A stretch of DNA of 43,039 nt, taken from the NCBI GenBank assembly GCA_021107795.1, contig JAIOSB010000029.1:1-43039 (forward strand). Reading direction: 5' to 3'. Numbering within the stretch: the first letter of the stretch is position 1; every line of letters starts with the position of its first letter. Below, piece after piece: positions 8,932-17,479 of this stretch. This DNA is from a bacterium. Lineage in GTDB: Bacteria; Patescibacteriota; Dojkabacteria; SC72. Below the pieces are notes generated by a model. That model searched no databases. It was not told the DNA's origin and was given only the letters and a program-made list of their open reading frames with translations. Both the position numbers and the translations under genes were made by a program.

Positions 8932-11900
8932 CTACTCTTCACACCACCTTTCAATCCCAAGTACGCACAAATCTTCTTTCATCAGTACATTATCTGACTT
9001 TAATGCTTCATTCTCAGATTTCAATAAATCAACCTCTGTATCATTATCATCAAGCCTAGTTTCTACACCATCAACCCTATCAACCAAATCATTGAGTAAA
9101 CTAACGAACTCTTCGTTATCACCCAAATCTCCTAGGCTATCTATCTTTATGTGCAACTCTTTGATTGCTTCAATAAGGATTGGAGCTATTCTTGAATACG
9201 ACACTCCCCAATATTCTCCGTCTGTATCTACAATCTCCGGGAAGTATCCTTCTACCTCCTGAGCAATTACCCCTATTTCTGTGTTATCTGTACCTATAAA
9301 GTTATACCTCACTCCTCTCATATTCAGAACGCTTTCTAAAGCATTATCTATAGTAATTACATTCTCTTTAAGACGAATATCTGAATTTGCCGTCCAAGAT
9401 GTTGCATCTTGGGCTATATAAACTCCATTGTCATTATCATTATCTGTGATATATAACCTGTCAGAATTATCACCATCATTGTAAATATTCCACTGTACAG
9501 TACCATTTTCAGAAAGATTAATTTCTGCGTCGTTATCTGCCGCTGAATCAATTGTTAAGATAGGAGCAGAGGCTTCAAGTTCTAGAATACTTGCTGGACT
9601 TACAGTGCCAACACCAACCATGCCATCATCACCTTGTGGAAAAATCAAAAATCTATTATTACTTGGGGCAAAGGCTTGAGCAGAAGCTGAATATCCCCAA
9701 ACAAAAGTTCCATCCCCTGAAGTTGGCTGCATATTGCTTCCACCAGTAAAGGCGTAATTACCGGCAACGTCCGAAGAATAACCAATTGCCATTGAATATC
9801 TTCCTGAAGCCCTAGAACCACTACCAAATGTGGACGAGTATCTTCCAAGGGTTGATGTATTATAACCAGTCGCAAAAGTATAATCTTCAGAAGCAGTTGT
9901 TCTACCTCCTATTGCAGTTGAGTAATCTCCCGAAGCAGCTGTGTCGTAACCCATTGCAACTGAATAATTACCAATATTGGTTTCATTCCAGTGAGTACCA
10001 GTTACCCGTCCTACTCTAAATGCCGATTTCTGTGGGTACCACACCATTCTTGTCCCTGCTCCCAGATCTGGTTCTGTCCAACCTGAGCCAAAAGTTCCTG
10101 TTGCTAGAATAGCTCCATCACCACTAATTTCTAATGCTGTTCTTGGAGTATTTGTATTAATACCTACATTATCTGTACCTGCATCTACAAAGAACAAATT
10201 TGCTTCTGTATCACCTTCAACTCTAAAATCAACATCCGAGCTGTATTCATTAATTACAACTGAATCACTAACCCCTTCTATAAGGCTCAACATCCTCACT
10301 CCACCTGCCCTTATTTCAAGACTATCCTCATCTTCAAAATCAATATATGTATCTAGATCAGCCCGACGAACAATCTGAGATCCAACATATAAAGATTTAC
10401 CAATTTCTATATATTGATCAACATATAGAGATCCACTTCCAGAAATATGAGTTGGTATTGCATCACCAACTATAACCTCTCCTCTACTTTTTATAGACAT
10501 TCTAATATCATCTTTTGCTACTTCAGTTGAATCAGCGTTATTATCTGTAGCAAATATCAAATCCCCTCTACCATAAGTGTCTGTTCTATTAAAGAATATA
10601 CCTCCTTTTGCAGGGCTTACACTCAAATCCCCTGACACAGCAAATAATAAACCTACTTCATCATCATTATTCCCATCTGAATCATGGATTAAAATTCTCC
10701 CTTCGTCATGATCTCCCGAGACTTGGAATTTGTGAATGGGAGCTGTTGCTCCAATCCCAACTCTACCATTAGTAGCATTTACAAAAAACGCATGTTCATC
10801 AGTATCACTTTCTACTCTAAAACTTGTAAAATCGTTACCGTCTTGGTTTATTACAACCTCGCTGTGATAACCAAGATATAAACTCTTTCTTCCATATAAA
10901 TCAATGAAACTCAAGCTTGCTCCGTCAGCAATCATTCGCCATTGGTCTGCACTATCATCTCCTTGGTCTGCCCAAATTGTTAAAGTGGCAGTTTCTCCTT
11001 GTGCACCAACAATATGAACATTTTCATCCGGAGTTACAGTCCCTATCCCCAATCTCTTATTAGTATCATCCCAGAAGAAGTTTGTATTGTCTTCTGTTAC
11101 TTCACTACCTGATGTAAATAGAACTGATCCCGCAGTGTATGCTGCTGGTGTATCTGTAAGAGCTAGGAATGTTGTAGCTCCACTATCAGCAACCCAACTC
11201 AAAGCTCCACTACCATCAGTTTCTAAAACCTGACCATTTGTACCATCAGCATTTGGTAAAGTCCAAACCACATTACTTGCAACAGTAGCAGGTGCTATAA
11301 ATCCTACATAATTTAATCCACCTGTATTACCCTCATTAAGACGAATACTTCCACCAATAGAGCCACTATTTGCACTCACTCTCATTACTCCTCCAGCTAA
11401 AGCCACAATCTCACTTGGTAAAACAGAAAGATAAGAACTAGAGAGATCATCAGTAGACACAAAATGAATGGCGTTACTTCCACCCAAATCAGCTGCTATC
11501 AATAGATCATTATTTGCCTGATTAGTTCCATCATCTAGAAACATTCTCCCCAAGCTTGTACTATCAAAAGCAATTCCATAAGTTTTATCAATATTCACGT
11601 TTCCTCCGGCAATATGCAAACGATCCTCCACACTGGTAGTACCAATAGCTATATCTCCACCATTAAAATAAGTATCACCATTTCCATTAATTTTAACTGT
11701 ATTTACATTATTATCCTTAATATTCAATGAATTCTCAGAGTTCCCATTAACTTGAATAGATACAGCAACATCCCCCCCAACAGATTCATAAACCTGAAGA
11801 GGATTTTCCCAAGCATCTATTGGATTAATAAGAACTTGTCCTGCATTTACATAAATATTTCCAGCAACTTCTAAACTTTCTCCTGGAGTACTCGTCCCTA

Positions 11901-13584
11901 TCCCCAACCTGTTAGTAGCATCATCCCAAAAAAGATTAGCATTGTCTTCTGTCACTGCACTACCTGAAGTGAAGAGAAGAGAACCAGCTGTGTATGCTGG
12001 TGGTGTGTCTGTAAGAGCTAGGAAGGTTGAAGCTCCTGAACCTGTAGCTAATTGCTCCCAACCTGTGTTAGTTCCAGTTCCTGTATTCTTAATATACATA
12101 TCTCCACTTGTTCCATCTACTGCTAAATCACCGACTGATCCTGTGATTGCAGATTCTGGTGTTGCATCTGTTCTAAATACTTGAAAATCTCCTGCTGTGT
12201 TTTCTAATGTTAATATTGCTGTTGTATTAGTTCCATTACTATCTATATGAAGTGCGGTTAAGGGAGCTATAGTTCCAATACCTACTTCTCCACCCATAAC
12301 ACAAAGCGAGTTGGCCTGGTTACAGTTTGTCCCTGTCATATTATCCAATCCAATAGCAATAGTATAAGTTGAACTTGCTTCAATCCCACTCCCCATTGCA
12401 GTTGCCCAATCTCCCGAAGCAATTGTACCCTGACCTAACGCAGTTGCGAAATGCCCCGAAGCAGTTGTGCCATAACCCATTGCAGTTGCCCCATCATGTG
12501 AGGCGGTAGTGTTATGCCCTATCGCAATTGAACCATCCATTGTGGAAGTTGCTCCACTACCCATTGCGATGGAACCATTACCTGAAGATGTCGTATTAGA
12601 ACCCATTGCAATTGAACCAGTGTCTGTAGCTTGGGTACCACTTCCCATTGCAACTGCCGCTGTACCTGAAGCAGTCGTTTCTTCACCTACTGCGAAGGCA
12701 TAATTTCCTGAAGCGATTGTACTATAACCCATTGCCACCGAATAATCACCAATCTCCCCATGATCCCACTGAGTACCATCTACATATCCTGCCCTAAACG
12801 CCGCCCTTCTTGGATACCACATCATTCTTGCCCCTTCGCCTAAATCTGGCTCTGTCCAACCTTCATCATAAATCCCAGTTGCCAAAAATGCTCCATCAAG
12901 CTCTAACGATGTTCTTGGTGTTGATGTCCCTATCCCTACATTACCTCCATCAAGTATTACAAAAGATGTTACCCCATTATCTTGTACTTCAAAAAGATTC
13001 CCTGTTCCTAATTGATTTATTATCAACGCTGGAGTTACATCATTAGAAGTCATCTGGACATTACCTGCAGAATTAAAAACTACATTACCTGAGTTCTCTG
13101 TCTCTACCTGTATATCCTCACTATCTGCATACAAACCTCCTGCTCTATGCGCGTACGGATTACTCGAGAGAGGAATCCTAGGTGTAGCTTCCCCATCTAC
13201 TCCTACCTTCACCCCTATATAATACTCATCTGTAAAGTCCATATATGCAGGAAACGAAACACAAGTACCTAATCTCTGTCCAAAGATTCCACTATCATCC
13301 GGATCTATCTGTATACAATTTCCTGCCCCTTGATCATATATCTCTGTCCAAAGTAGTGGTCCAGTAGATGATGGAATATCACTAGGTGCTCCATTACTAA
13401 GATGGTTGTAAATTGAGAACTGTATAGTAGTTAGACCTGTAATTGGTGTCCCTACATTGTCTTTAAGTTTACCTTGGTAGTTGAGATTCTCTGGGATTGA
13501 TGCACTGATTGAAGATATAGACAAAAAAAGGAAGATGACTGTTAGTAAAACTATTCTTTTTTTATATTTAGGCAATTTGTACAT
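8932..13584 (-). CDS. Giant YadA/tail-fibre-like surface fibre with C-terminal Peptidase_S74 chaperone
   Basis: 1550 residues. Signal peptide at about 1-29. The N-terminal domain (30-225) is shared with the next gene. Residues 279-418 are ten uninterrupted 14-residue YadA-head repeats; a second block of six lies at 1205-1288. Between them are tail-fibre beta modules, two with FLALTDTP/LLFTSGS. The C-terminus is a Peptidase_S74 (endosialidase-type intramolecular chaperone) domain starting SDIRLKEN. Ser1401 and Lys1406 are five apart, matching the Ser-Lys dyad of that family, and GVIAQEVE follows. About 60 residues of heptad-like coiled coil come last. In the known family this domain drives trimerisation and then cuts itself off. 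Expected location: cell surface. The start is 7 bases after the preceding stop, so it is in an operon. Its presence in a bacterial surface protein could also indicate phage ancestry. Confidence 0.88.
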   Translation of the reverse strand: MYKLPKYKKRIVLLTVIFLFLSISSISASIPENLNYQGKLKDNVGTPITGLTTIQFSIYNHLSNGAPSDIPSSTGPLLWTEIYDQGAGNCIQIDPDDSGIFGQRLGTCVSFPAYMDFTDEYYIGVKVGVDGEATPRIPLSSNPYAHRAGGLYADSEDIQVETENSGNVVFNSAGNVQMTSNDVTPALIINQLGTGNLFEVQDNGVTSFVILDGGNVGIGTSTPRTSLELDGAFLATGIYDEGWTEPDLGEGARMMWYPRRAAFRAGYVDGTQWDHGEIGDYSVAMGYSTIASGNYAFAVGEETTASGTAAVAMGSGTQATDTGSIAMGSNTTSSGNGSIAMGSGATSTMDGSIAIGHNTTASHDGATAMGYGTTASGHFATALGQGTIASGDWATAMGSGIEASSTYTIAIGLDNMTGTNCNQANSLCVMGGEVGIGTIAPLTALHIDSNGTNTTAILTLENTAGDFQVFRTDATPESAITGSVGDLAVDGTSGDMYIKNTGTGTNTGWEQLATGSGASTFLALTDTPPAYTAGSLLFTSGSAVTEDNANLFWDDATNRLGIGTSTPGESLEVAGNIYVNAGQVLINPIDAWENPLQVYESVGGDVAVSIQVNGNSENSLNIKDNNVNTVKINGNGDTYFNGGDIAIGTTSVEDRLHIAGGNVNIDKTYGIAFDSTSLGRMFLDDGTNQANNDLLIAADLGGSNAIHFVSTDDLSSSYLSVLPSEIVALAGGVMRVSANSGSIGGSIRLNEGNTGGLNYVGFIAPATVASNVVWTLPNADGTNGQVLETDGSGALSWVADSGATTFLALTDTPAAYTAGSVLFTSGSEVTEDNTNFFWDDTNKRLGIGTVTPDENVHIVGAQGETATLTIWADQGDDSADQWRMIADGASLSFIDLYGRKSLYLGYHSEVVINQDGNDFTSFRVESDTDEHAFFVNATNGRVGIGATAPIHKFQVSGDHDEGRILIHDSDGNNDDEVGLLFAVSGDLSVSPAKGGIFFNRTDTYGRGDLIFATDNNADSTEVAKDDIRMSIKSRGEVIVGDAIPTHISGSGSLYVDQYIEIGKSLYVGSQIVRRADLDTYIDFEDEDSLEIRAGGVRMLSLIEGVSDSVVINEYSSDVDFRVEGDTEANLFFVDAGTDNVGINTNTPRTALEISGDGAILATGTFGSGWTEPDLGAGTRMVWYPQKSAFRVGRVTGTHWNETNIGNYSVAMGYDTAASGDYSTAIGGRTTASEDYTFATGYNTSTLGRYSSTFGSGSRASGRYSMAIGYSSDVAGNYAFTGGSNMQPTSGDGTFVWGYSASAQAFAPSNNRFLIFPQGDDGMVGVGTVSPASILELEASAPILTIDSAADNDAEINLSENGTVQWNIYNDGDNSDRLYITDNDNDNGVYIAQDATSWTANSDIRLKENVITIDNALESVLNMRGVRYNFIGTDNTEIGVIAQEVEGYFPEIVDTDGEYWGVSYSRIAPILIEAIKELHIKIDSLGDLGDNEEFVSLLNDLVDRVDGVETRLDDNDTEVDLLKSENEALKSDNVLMKEDLCVLGIERWCEE
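9721..9972 (-). repeat. YadA-head-type 14-residue repeats, second block (6 copies)
   Basis: Six 14-residue units covering residues 1205-1288 of the S74 fibre, from GNYSVAMGYDTAAS to GNYAFTGGSNMQPT. They sit just before the chaperone region and are more diverged than the N-terminal block. In YadA-type adhesins such repeats form a trimeric left-handed beta-roll. Confidence 0.8.
11027..11176 (-). repeat. FLALTDTP/LLFTSGS fibre module, second copy in first fibre
   Basis: Same module: LALTDTPAAYTAGS, VLFTSGSEVTEDN, FFWDDTNKRLGIGT. It is one of two copies in the S74 fibre, about 850 bases apart. Confidence 0.75.
11881..12030 (-). repeat. FLALTDTP/LLFTSGS fibre module, first copy in first fibre
   Basis: Same module: LALTDTPPAYTAGS, LLFTSGSAVTEDN, FWDDATNRLGIGT. 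It follows directly after a DATPES/GDMYIK module, the reverse of the order near the end of the second fibre. Confidence 0.75.
12331..12750 (-). repeat. YadA-head-type 14-residue repeats, first block (10 copies)
   Basis: Exactly 140 residues (279-418), ten 14-residue units such as NGSIAMGSGATSTM and HFATALGQGTIASG. The 42-base period is visible in the DNA as recurring 'cccattgcagttg'-like blocks on the plus strand. The paralogue has only five units at the same place, so copy number has changed since the duplication. Confidence 0.88.
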
Positions 13585-13591
13585 CTATATT

Positions 13592-14305
13592 TCAAAAACT
13601 CTGATCAAGAAAATTAAAATCTTGCTGTTTTGTAAACACAAATTCAAAAGTCTCTTCTTCAATACTCTCCCCTTCTTGCCAATAGTAGATGATTGTTGTT
13701 TGATATGTTTCTCCATCCCTATCTACCTCTCTATTAATTTCCACACTTATCGGACCACTCAATCCCTCATCAGAATGACTATCTCTCCAACTATTCTTTA
13801 GTGCTAAATATTCTTCTTCAGACCACTCCTCTTTTTGTTCTTCTGCTAGAAACTGATAAAGTATTCTATACTTACGAAATCTTTCTGCTTCTTCGACCTG
13901 TCGTAAGAAAACCAATACACTACTCTCAATACCAATCTCGATATTCTCCCTCTTCTTAACAGGAATCTTTACCTCTTCAAAGAAATCTTTTCCAACTAGT
14001 ACCAAAGTGTCATCATTCCATACTTCAAGACTAAACTCTCCTTGAGCATCTGTTAATATATCTAAATCTCCTTCAATCAAACTATTCACTTCTACTCCCT
14101 CAAGGGGTTCTTCTGTATCCAAATCAAATACTCTACCTTCTACTTCTATTCTCTCCGCAGGGATTTCTCTGTTGAGAAACTTCACAAAAGAAAATATCAA
14201 TAGCCCTACTACCCCAAGGAGAAGGATTATACGAAGAAGTTTTATACTCCAAATGTTTAAGAATATTCCCTTCAACCTAGTTTTCTTCTCTCTAATCTTC
14301 TTCAT
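13592..14305 (-). CDS. Membrane-anchored protein with carboxypeptidase-regulatory-like domain
   Basis: 237 residues. A basic N-terminus precedes one transmembrane helix at about residues 24-43 (LLRIILLLGVVGLLIF), with the rest predicted outside the cell. Residues 52-110 (VEGRVFDLDTEEPLEGVEV, then TDAQGEFSLEV) match the pattern of CarboxypepD_reg/CnaB-like beta-sandwiches. The C-terminal 110 residues are charged and resemble nothing I recognise. The ATG overlaps the preceding stop by 4 bases (ATGA), implying translational coupling with the cohesin-like gene, and the fibre gene starts 7 bases downstream. Inference: an accessory or anchoring component of the surface-fibre assembly. It ends in TGA, which supports the standard genetic code. 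Confidence 0.8.
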   Translation of the reverse strand: MKKIREKKTRLKGIFLNIWSIKLLRIILLLGVVGLLIFSFVKFLNREIPAERIEVEGRVFDLDTEEPLEGVEVNSLIEGDLDILTDAQGEFSLEVWNDDTLVLVGKDFFEEVKIPVKKRENIEIGIESSVLVFLRQVEEAERFRKYRILYQFLAEEQKEEWSEEEYLALKNSWRDSHSDEGLSGPISVEINREVDRDGETYQTTIIYYWQEGESIEEETFEFVFTKQQDFNFLDQSF

Positions 14306-16497
14306 TTCCTTTTCTTGTTTTTAAGTTTACTCCATTTTCTATATTGCCAAAGGTTGATGATAATGAGGATAACGACAATTATCCAGAACCACCAAAGTAT
14401 TAATTGCTTACGAATAATCTCAAACTCTCCTACCCATTTCTCATCCACAACTTCCTTACCACCTTTCATAGAAACTGCATATACATCATGTATTCCTTCT
14501 GGAAGAATATTGGCTGCTCGAATTTGCCATTTACCCTCTTCATCTGATGTTGTCATCAAAATGAGGGGGTCGGATTTGACCATTATAGCTACTAGCATAT
14601 TTGGGTCTGCTTCCCCAGAGAAGATAATTTCATCTCCTTCTATCCTTATCCTCACTGAAATATCCCCTACTCCTACTGATTGCCCATTAATCTCAGAGAG
14701 TGTTACAGACTCCAAACCAGAAGATGATGGCAACACTATGCTTGCACTTGTACAAATCAGTTCCCCTATTCTCTGAATCTCCTCTTGTGGTAGTTCACTA
14801 ATTTCTGGACACTCTTCACACTCCTCACACTCTTCACAAGTCGGACAAGTCTCACAAGTTGGACACTCTTCTGATTCAGTAGTTCCAATAGCTAGACCGT
14901 AGGAGACTTGGTCCATAGCGTTGTTCGCTATATCCCTCACATTTATTATCACCTCTAGAGCATAATAAAGATCAAAATCATCATCCGGATTGATTGTAAT
15001 GAAGTAGTCAGAAGAATCTCCAGAGTATGTAAATGGAGGTACACCAGATCGTGTGTATGTTATACCATTGACTATGATAGATAGGCTATCTATATCAACC
15101 CCTGTTCCCTCATCTGTACAATGGAAAGTAATATCATCGGAGACTGCCATAGAGACCGCGTTTCTCTCTGGAGTATACAAACTACATTCAGGAGCAACTG
15201 TATCTGCGGTTGTAAAAGAGTAAGAAGTATTTAGTGTATTGATAGTAGGTAGTCCATAGTCATCAACAGTGATACTCACATTGACAAGCGTATTCTCTGG
15301 GAAGTCTGTATCTGGATTAATACTAATACCGTAGTCGAAAACATTACCGTAGTCATTGTTACCCAATACTGTGACTATCATTTCTGGATCTGCATTGGTG
15401 TAAACCTCAGTTCCCCAACCAGCAGCCGAAATGGTTACACTTAGGGTAGAAATATCAACACCGGTACCGGGATAACCGCCTGGTACTGCTATATCTCTCA
15501 CATTGAAGTTGACATTGGTCATTGTAGAAACACCATTCTGTCCGTTGTTAGGATTACGATTGTAAACAGCAGGAGCATCATTATCATCCTCTACAGTAAA
15601 TGTGTACGTATGGTTGGATAGAGTATGAACAGTAGGTACTCCCAAGTCAGAGATGGTAATATCAACTGTCATCACTTCTGTGTAGTAGAAGTTGTTTGCA
15701 GGGTTGATAACTACATCACAGTAATCCACTCTGTTAGCATTTGTAGTATGACAATTGTATGATACCCCCCCACTTACTTCAGTGTAATTCACTGTCCCCC
15801 AGTTAGCACCAGAGACAGTCACATCTAATGTGGAAATATCAACACCAGCATCACCGTCATTAAGTCTAAACTCAATATTATCATTCGCTGGAACATTGGT
15901 AGCACCATCATCAGGATCACGATCACTTACAGTAGGAGTATCACTGTCAGCTAGCAATGAGACTGTATAGTTATCAGCCTGCTCAAGGATATCATTCCCT
16001 GTACCATATTCAGCCAAATTACAATCAGTCGTTATACCTGGAGTAAAATCATAGTCCCAATCATAGTTACCGCTATCAGAGAGAACAGTATAGTAGAAAT
16101 ATGCGAAAGTACCAGTACCGTTGTAAGAGTTCCCAGGATTGTTGTAAGAACCCAATTTAATCTGGGTAGTAGAAACAATATTGTTGGTATAGTTATTGTA
16201 CTGAGAACCAGTATAGATAGAGGTGGCTGCAGTAGAACAGTTACTCTGGACAATCTCAACTAAGGTATTGTCATAGTCAATGATCAAATCAGCACCACCA
16301 GTATTATGACCATCTGTATCTAGTACAACATTAGCTCGAACACATCTACCTCTATAGAACTCATTATTCAATACACCTTGACCTTGAGGAATATCAAAAG
16401 TAAAAGATGTTGCAGCTTGTACTACCGAAGGAATTGCAAAAGCTATTCCAACGAGTAGAAAGATTTTAATTACCTTTTTGAACTGAATATTTTTCAT
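14302..16497 (-). CDS. Cohesin-like, Ig-repeat cell-surface protein with C-terminal membrane anchor
   Basis: About 731 residues from the ATG at 16497, chosen over the ATG at 16524 because AGAAGGA lies just upstream of it and a signal peptide follows (MKNIQFKK, hydrophobic run, VVQAA). The first mature domain contains VVLDTDG and GADLIIDYDNTLVEIV, typical of cohesin-fold domains. Three Ig/Big-type repeats follow, each with a proline-rich start and a GVDI-S-T/S-L motif. Next is a run of seven cysteines spaced every third residue, then another beta domain (SGEADPNMLVAI), and a final transmembrane helix (WWFWIIVVILIIIN) with a basic tail. Topology: outside the cell, anchored at the C-terminus. 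The adjacent upstream gene carries a dockerin-like module, so the two may bind each other. Cohesin assignment is by motif only. Confidence 0.82.
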   Translation of the reverse strand: MKNIQFKKVIKIFLLVGIAFAIPSVVQAATSFTFDIPQGQGVLNNEFYRGRCVRANVVLDTDGHNTGGADLIIDYDNTLVEIVQSNCSTAATSIYTGSQYNNYTNNIVSTTQIKLGSYNNPGNSYNGTGTFAYFYYTVLSDSGNYDWDYDFTPGITTDCNLAEYGTGNDILEQADNYTVSLLADSDTPTVSDRDPDDGATNVPANDNIEFRLNDGDAGVDISTLDVTVSGANWGTVNYTEVSGGVSYNCHTTNANRVDYCDVVINPANNFYYTEVMTVDITISDLGVPTVHTLSNHTYTFTVEDDNDAPAVYNRNPNNGQNGVSTMTNVNFNVRDIAVPGGYPGTGVDISTLSVTISAAGWGTEVYTNADPEMIVTVLGNNDYGNVFDYGISINPDTDFPENTLVNVSITVDDYGLPTINTLNTSYSFTTADTVAPECSLYTPERNAVSMAVSDDITFHCTDEGTGVDIDSLSIIVNGITYTRSGVPPFTYSGDSSDYFITINPDDDFDLYYALEVIINVRDIANNAMDQVSYGLAIGTTESEECPTCETCPTCEECEECEECPEISELPQEEIQRIGELICTSASIVLPSSSGLESVTLSEINGQSVGVGDISVRIRIEGDEIIFSGEADPNMLVAIMVKSDPLILMTTSDEEGKWQIRAANILPEGIHDVYAVSMKGGKEVVDEKWVGEFEIIRKQLILWWFWIIVVILIIINLWQYRKWSKLKNKKRK

Positions 16498-16513
16498 AAT
16501 TCCTTCTCTTATT

Positions 16514-17290
16514 TTAATCTCCATTTATTCCATAATTATTAATTAATTTCGTCATATCCAAAGAATTGACCTGATGATTTTCATCAACATCGGCTCTTTC
16601 ATCAGAAACACCTCCATCATTTTCTCCCCAATGAGATACTAGATATGTAGCATCCAAAGAGTTCACTTGATTATCCCCATCAGGAGTAGTTACACCCGTA
16701 TACACATCACCACACAAGAGAGGATCAGCACCAACTAGAGTGAAATCTAAGATATTGGTTCCTTCTGCTAAGGATTGGGCTGGTAACATCTTCTTAAGGT
16801 GAGCATAGCCTTTCACTACTACATCATAGACACCCGGTGGGATACCAGTTAATTGAAGATTAGAATATTCTCCATCATTATTGGTAGCAACAGCTGGATA
16901 TGTGTTTATGGCGGTTGTCTCTCCTACATTCCTAACTTCGATAATTGCTAGAGTCGAATTATTCCCAACCGCAGGAAGACGTTTTTCAGGAATTACAGTG
17001 AAGTCAATAAAGACATCACCTTCATCACCGTATAAATATCCGTGTAAGATATTAAAGTTTGCACTATCAGACTCACCAATAGCTAAATCTCCAACTTGTT
17101 GATTCTCTATTTCATAGCCCGCAGAGGATGAGTCTTCACCACCACTATTCCCAGAGTTATCAGGGTCAATTGTGTAATTGGTAGAAGAAGTTGCTCTAAC
17201 TTCACTTTGTATGAAGACCCCTAATAAGAGGACCATTATAGGTGATAGAGCGTATATCATTATTTTTTTAGTTATAGACAGTTTTTCCAT
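16514..17290 (-). CDS. Secreted protein with C-terminal dockerin-like module
   Basis: About 258 residues from the ATG at 17290. An upstream ATG at 17362 would add 24 residues before a normal signal peptide, so the internal start is preferred. Signal peptide MEKLSITKK plus hydrophobic run ending near EVRAT. A middle part (about residues 75-165 from this start) looks like a beta-sandwich: VIPEKRLPAVGNNS, then GEYSNLQLTGIPPGVYDVVV. The C-terminus has two dockerin-type calcium loops, DGDNQVNSLDATYLV and ADVDENHQVNSLDMTKLI, matching the D-x-D/N-x-D/N...N-S-x-D pattern of type I dockerins. The first loop is slightly irregular. The cohesin-like gene begins 16 bases downstream. Inference: it docks onto the neighbour's cohesin-like domain. 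No enzymatic domain is visible. Confidence 0.82.
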   Translation of the reverse strand: MEKLSITKKIMIYALSPIMVLLLGVFIQSEVRATSSTNYTIDPDNSGNSGGEDSSSAGYEIENQQVGDLAIGESDSANFNILHGYLYGDEGDVFIDFTVIPEKRLPAVGNNSTLAIIEVRNVGETTAINTYPAVATNNDGEYSNLQLTGIPPGVYDVVVKGYAHLKKMLPAQSLAEGTNILDFTLVGADPLLCGDVYTGVTTPDGDNQVNSLDATYLVSHWGENDGGVSDERADVDENHQVNSLDMTKLINNYGINGD

Positions 17291-17325
17291 TTGTAGATTG
17301 ATTAAATCACATCTAGCCGTGTACT

Positions 17326-17339
17326 TTATACAATACCAC
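17326..17339 (-). promoter_or_regulatory. Shared upstream element of the surface operon
   Basis: Minus-strand GTGGTATTGTATAA, identical over 14 bases to 8794-8807, and 36 bases upstream of the chosen dockerin start at 17290. It contains a TATAA core and may be the main promoter of the surface-protein operon. No good -35 hexamer was seen at standard spacing. Confidence 0.5.
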
Positions 17340-17479
17340 CAAATAGAGATATTAAGCAACATTAATTAGGGGGTAGTGAAACCTATAATCATTATTTCCC
17401 CTCCTTCCTTTTGCTTTTTTCCGAAACATCGTATATATTTAATTAGTGATTTATTCATTTAATTTTTTTATTAATAAAT

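Noticed and set aside
12509-12703. Plus-strand open frame with regular 14-residue periodicity
   Set aside because: It is the antisense reading of the YadA-head repeats. Periodicity comes from the real gene on the minus strand.
12331-12750. 42-base repeats that could suggest a CRISPR array
   Set aside because: The repeats are contiguous, encode YadA-type heads and have no unique spacers between direct repeats.
8932-13584. Integrated prophage origin of the fibre genes
   Set aside because: There are no capsid, terminase, portal, integrase or lysis genes, and the proteins have signal peptides, which phage tail fibres normally lack.
13592-14305. Possible recoding of UGA as Gly
   Set aside because: UGA ends this gene and the 14302-16497 gene at sensible positions with tight spacing to the next start, so the standard code applies.
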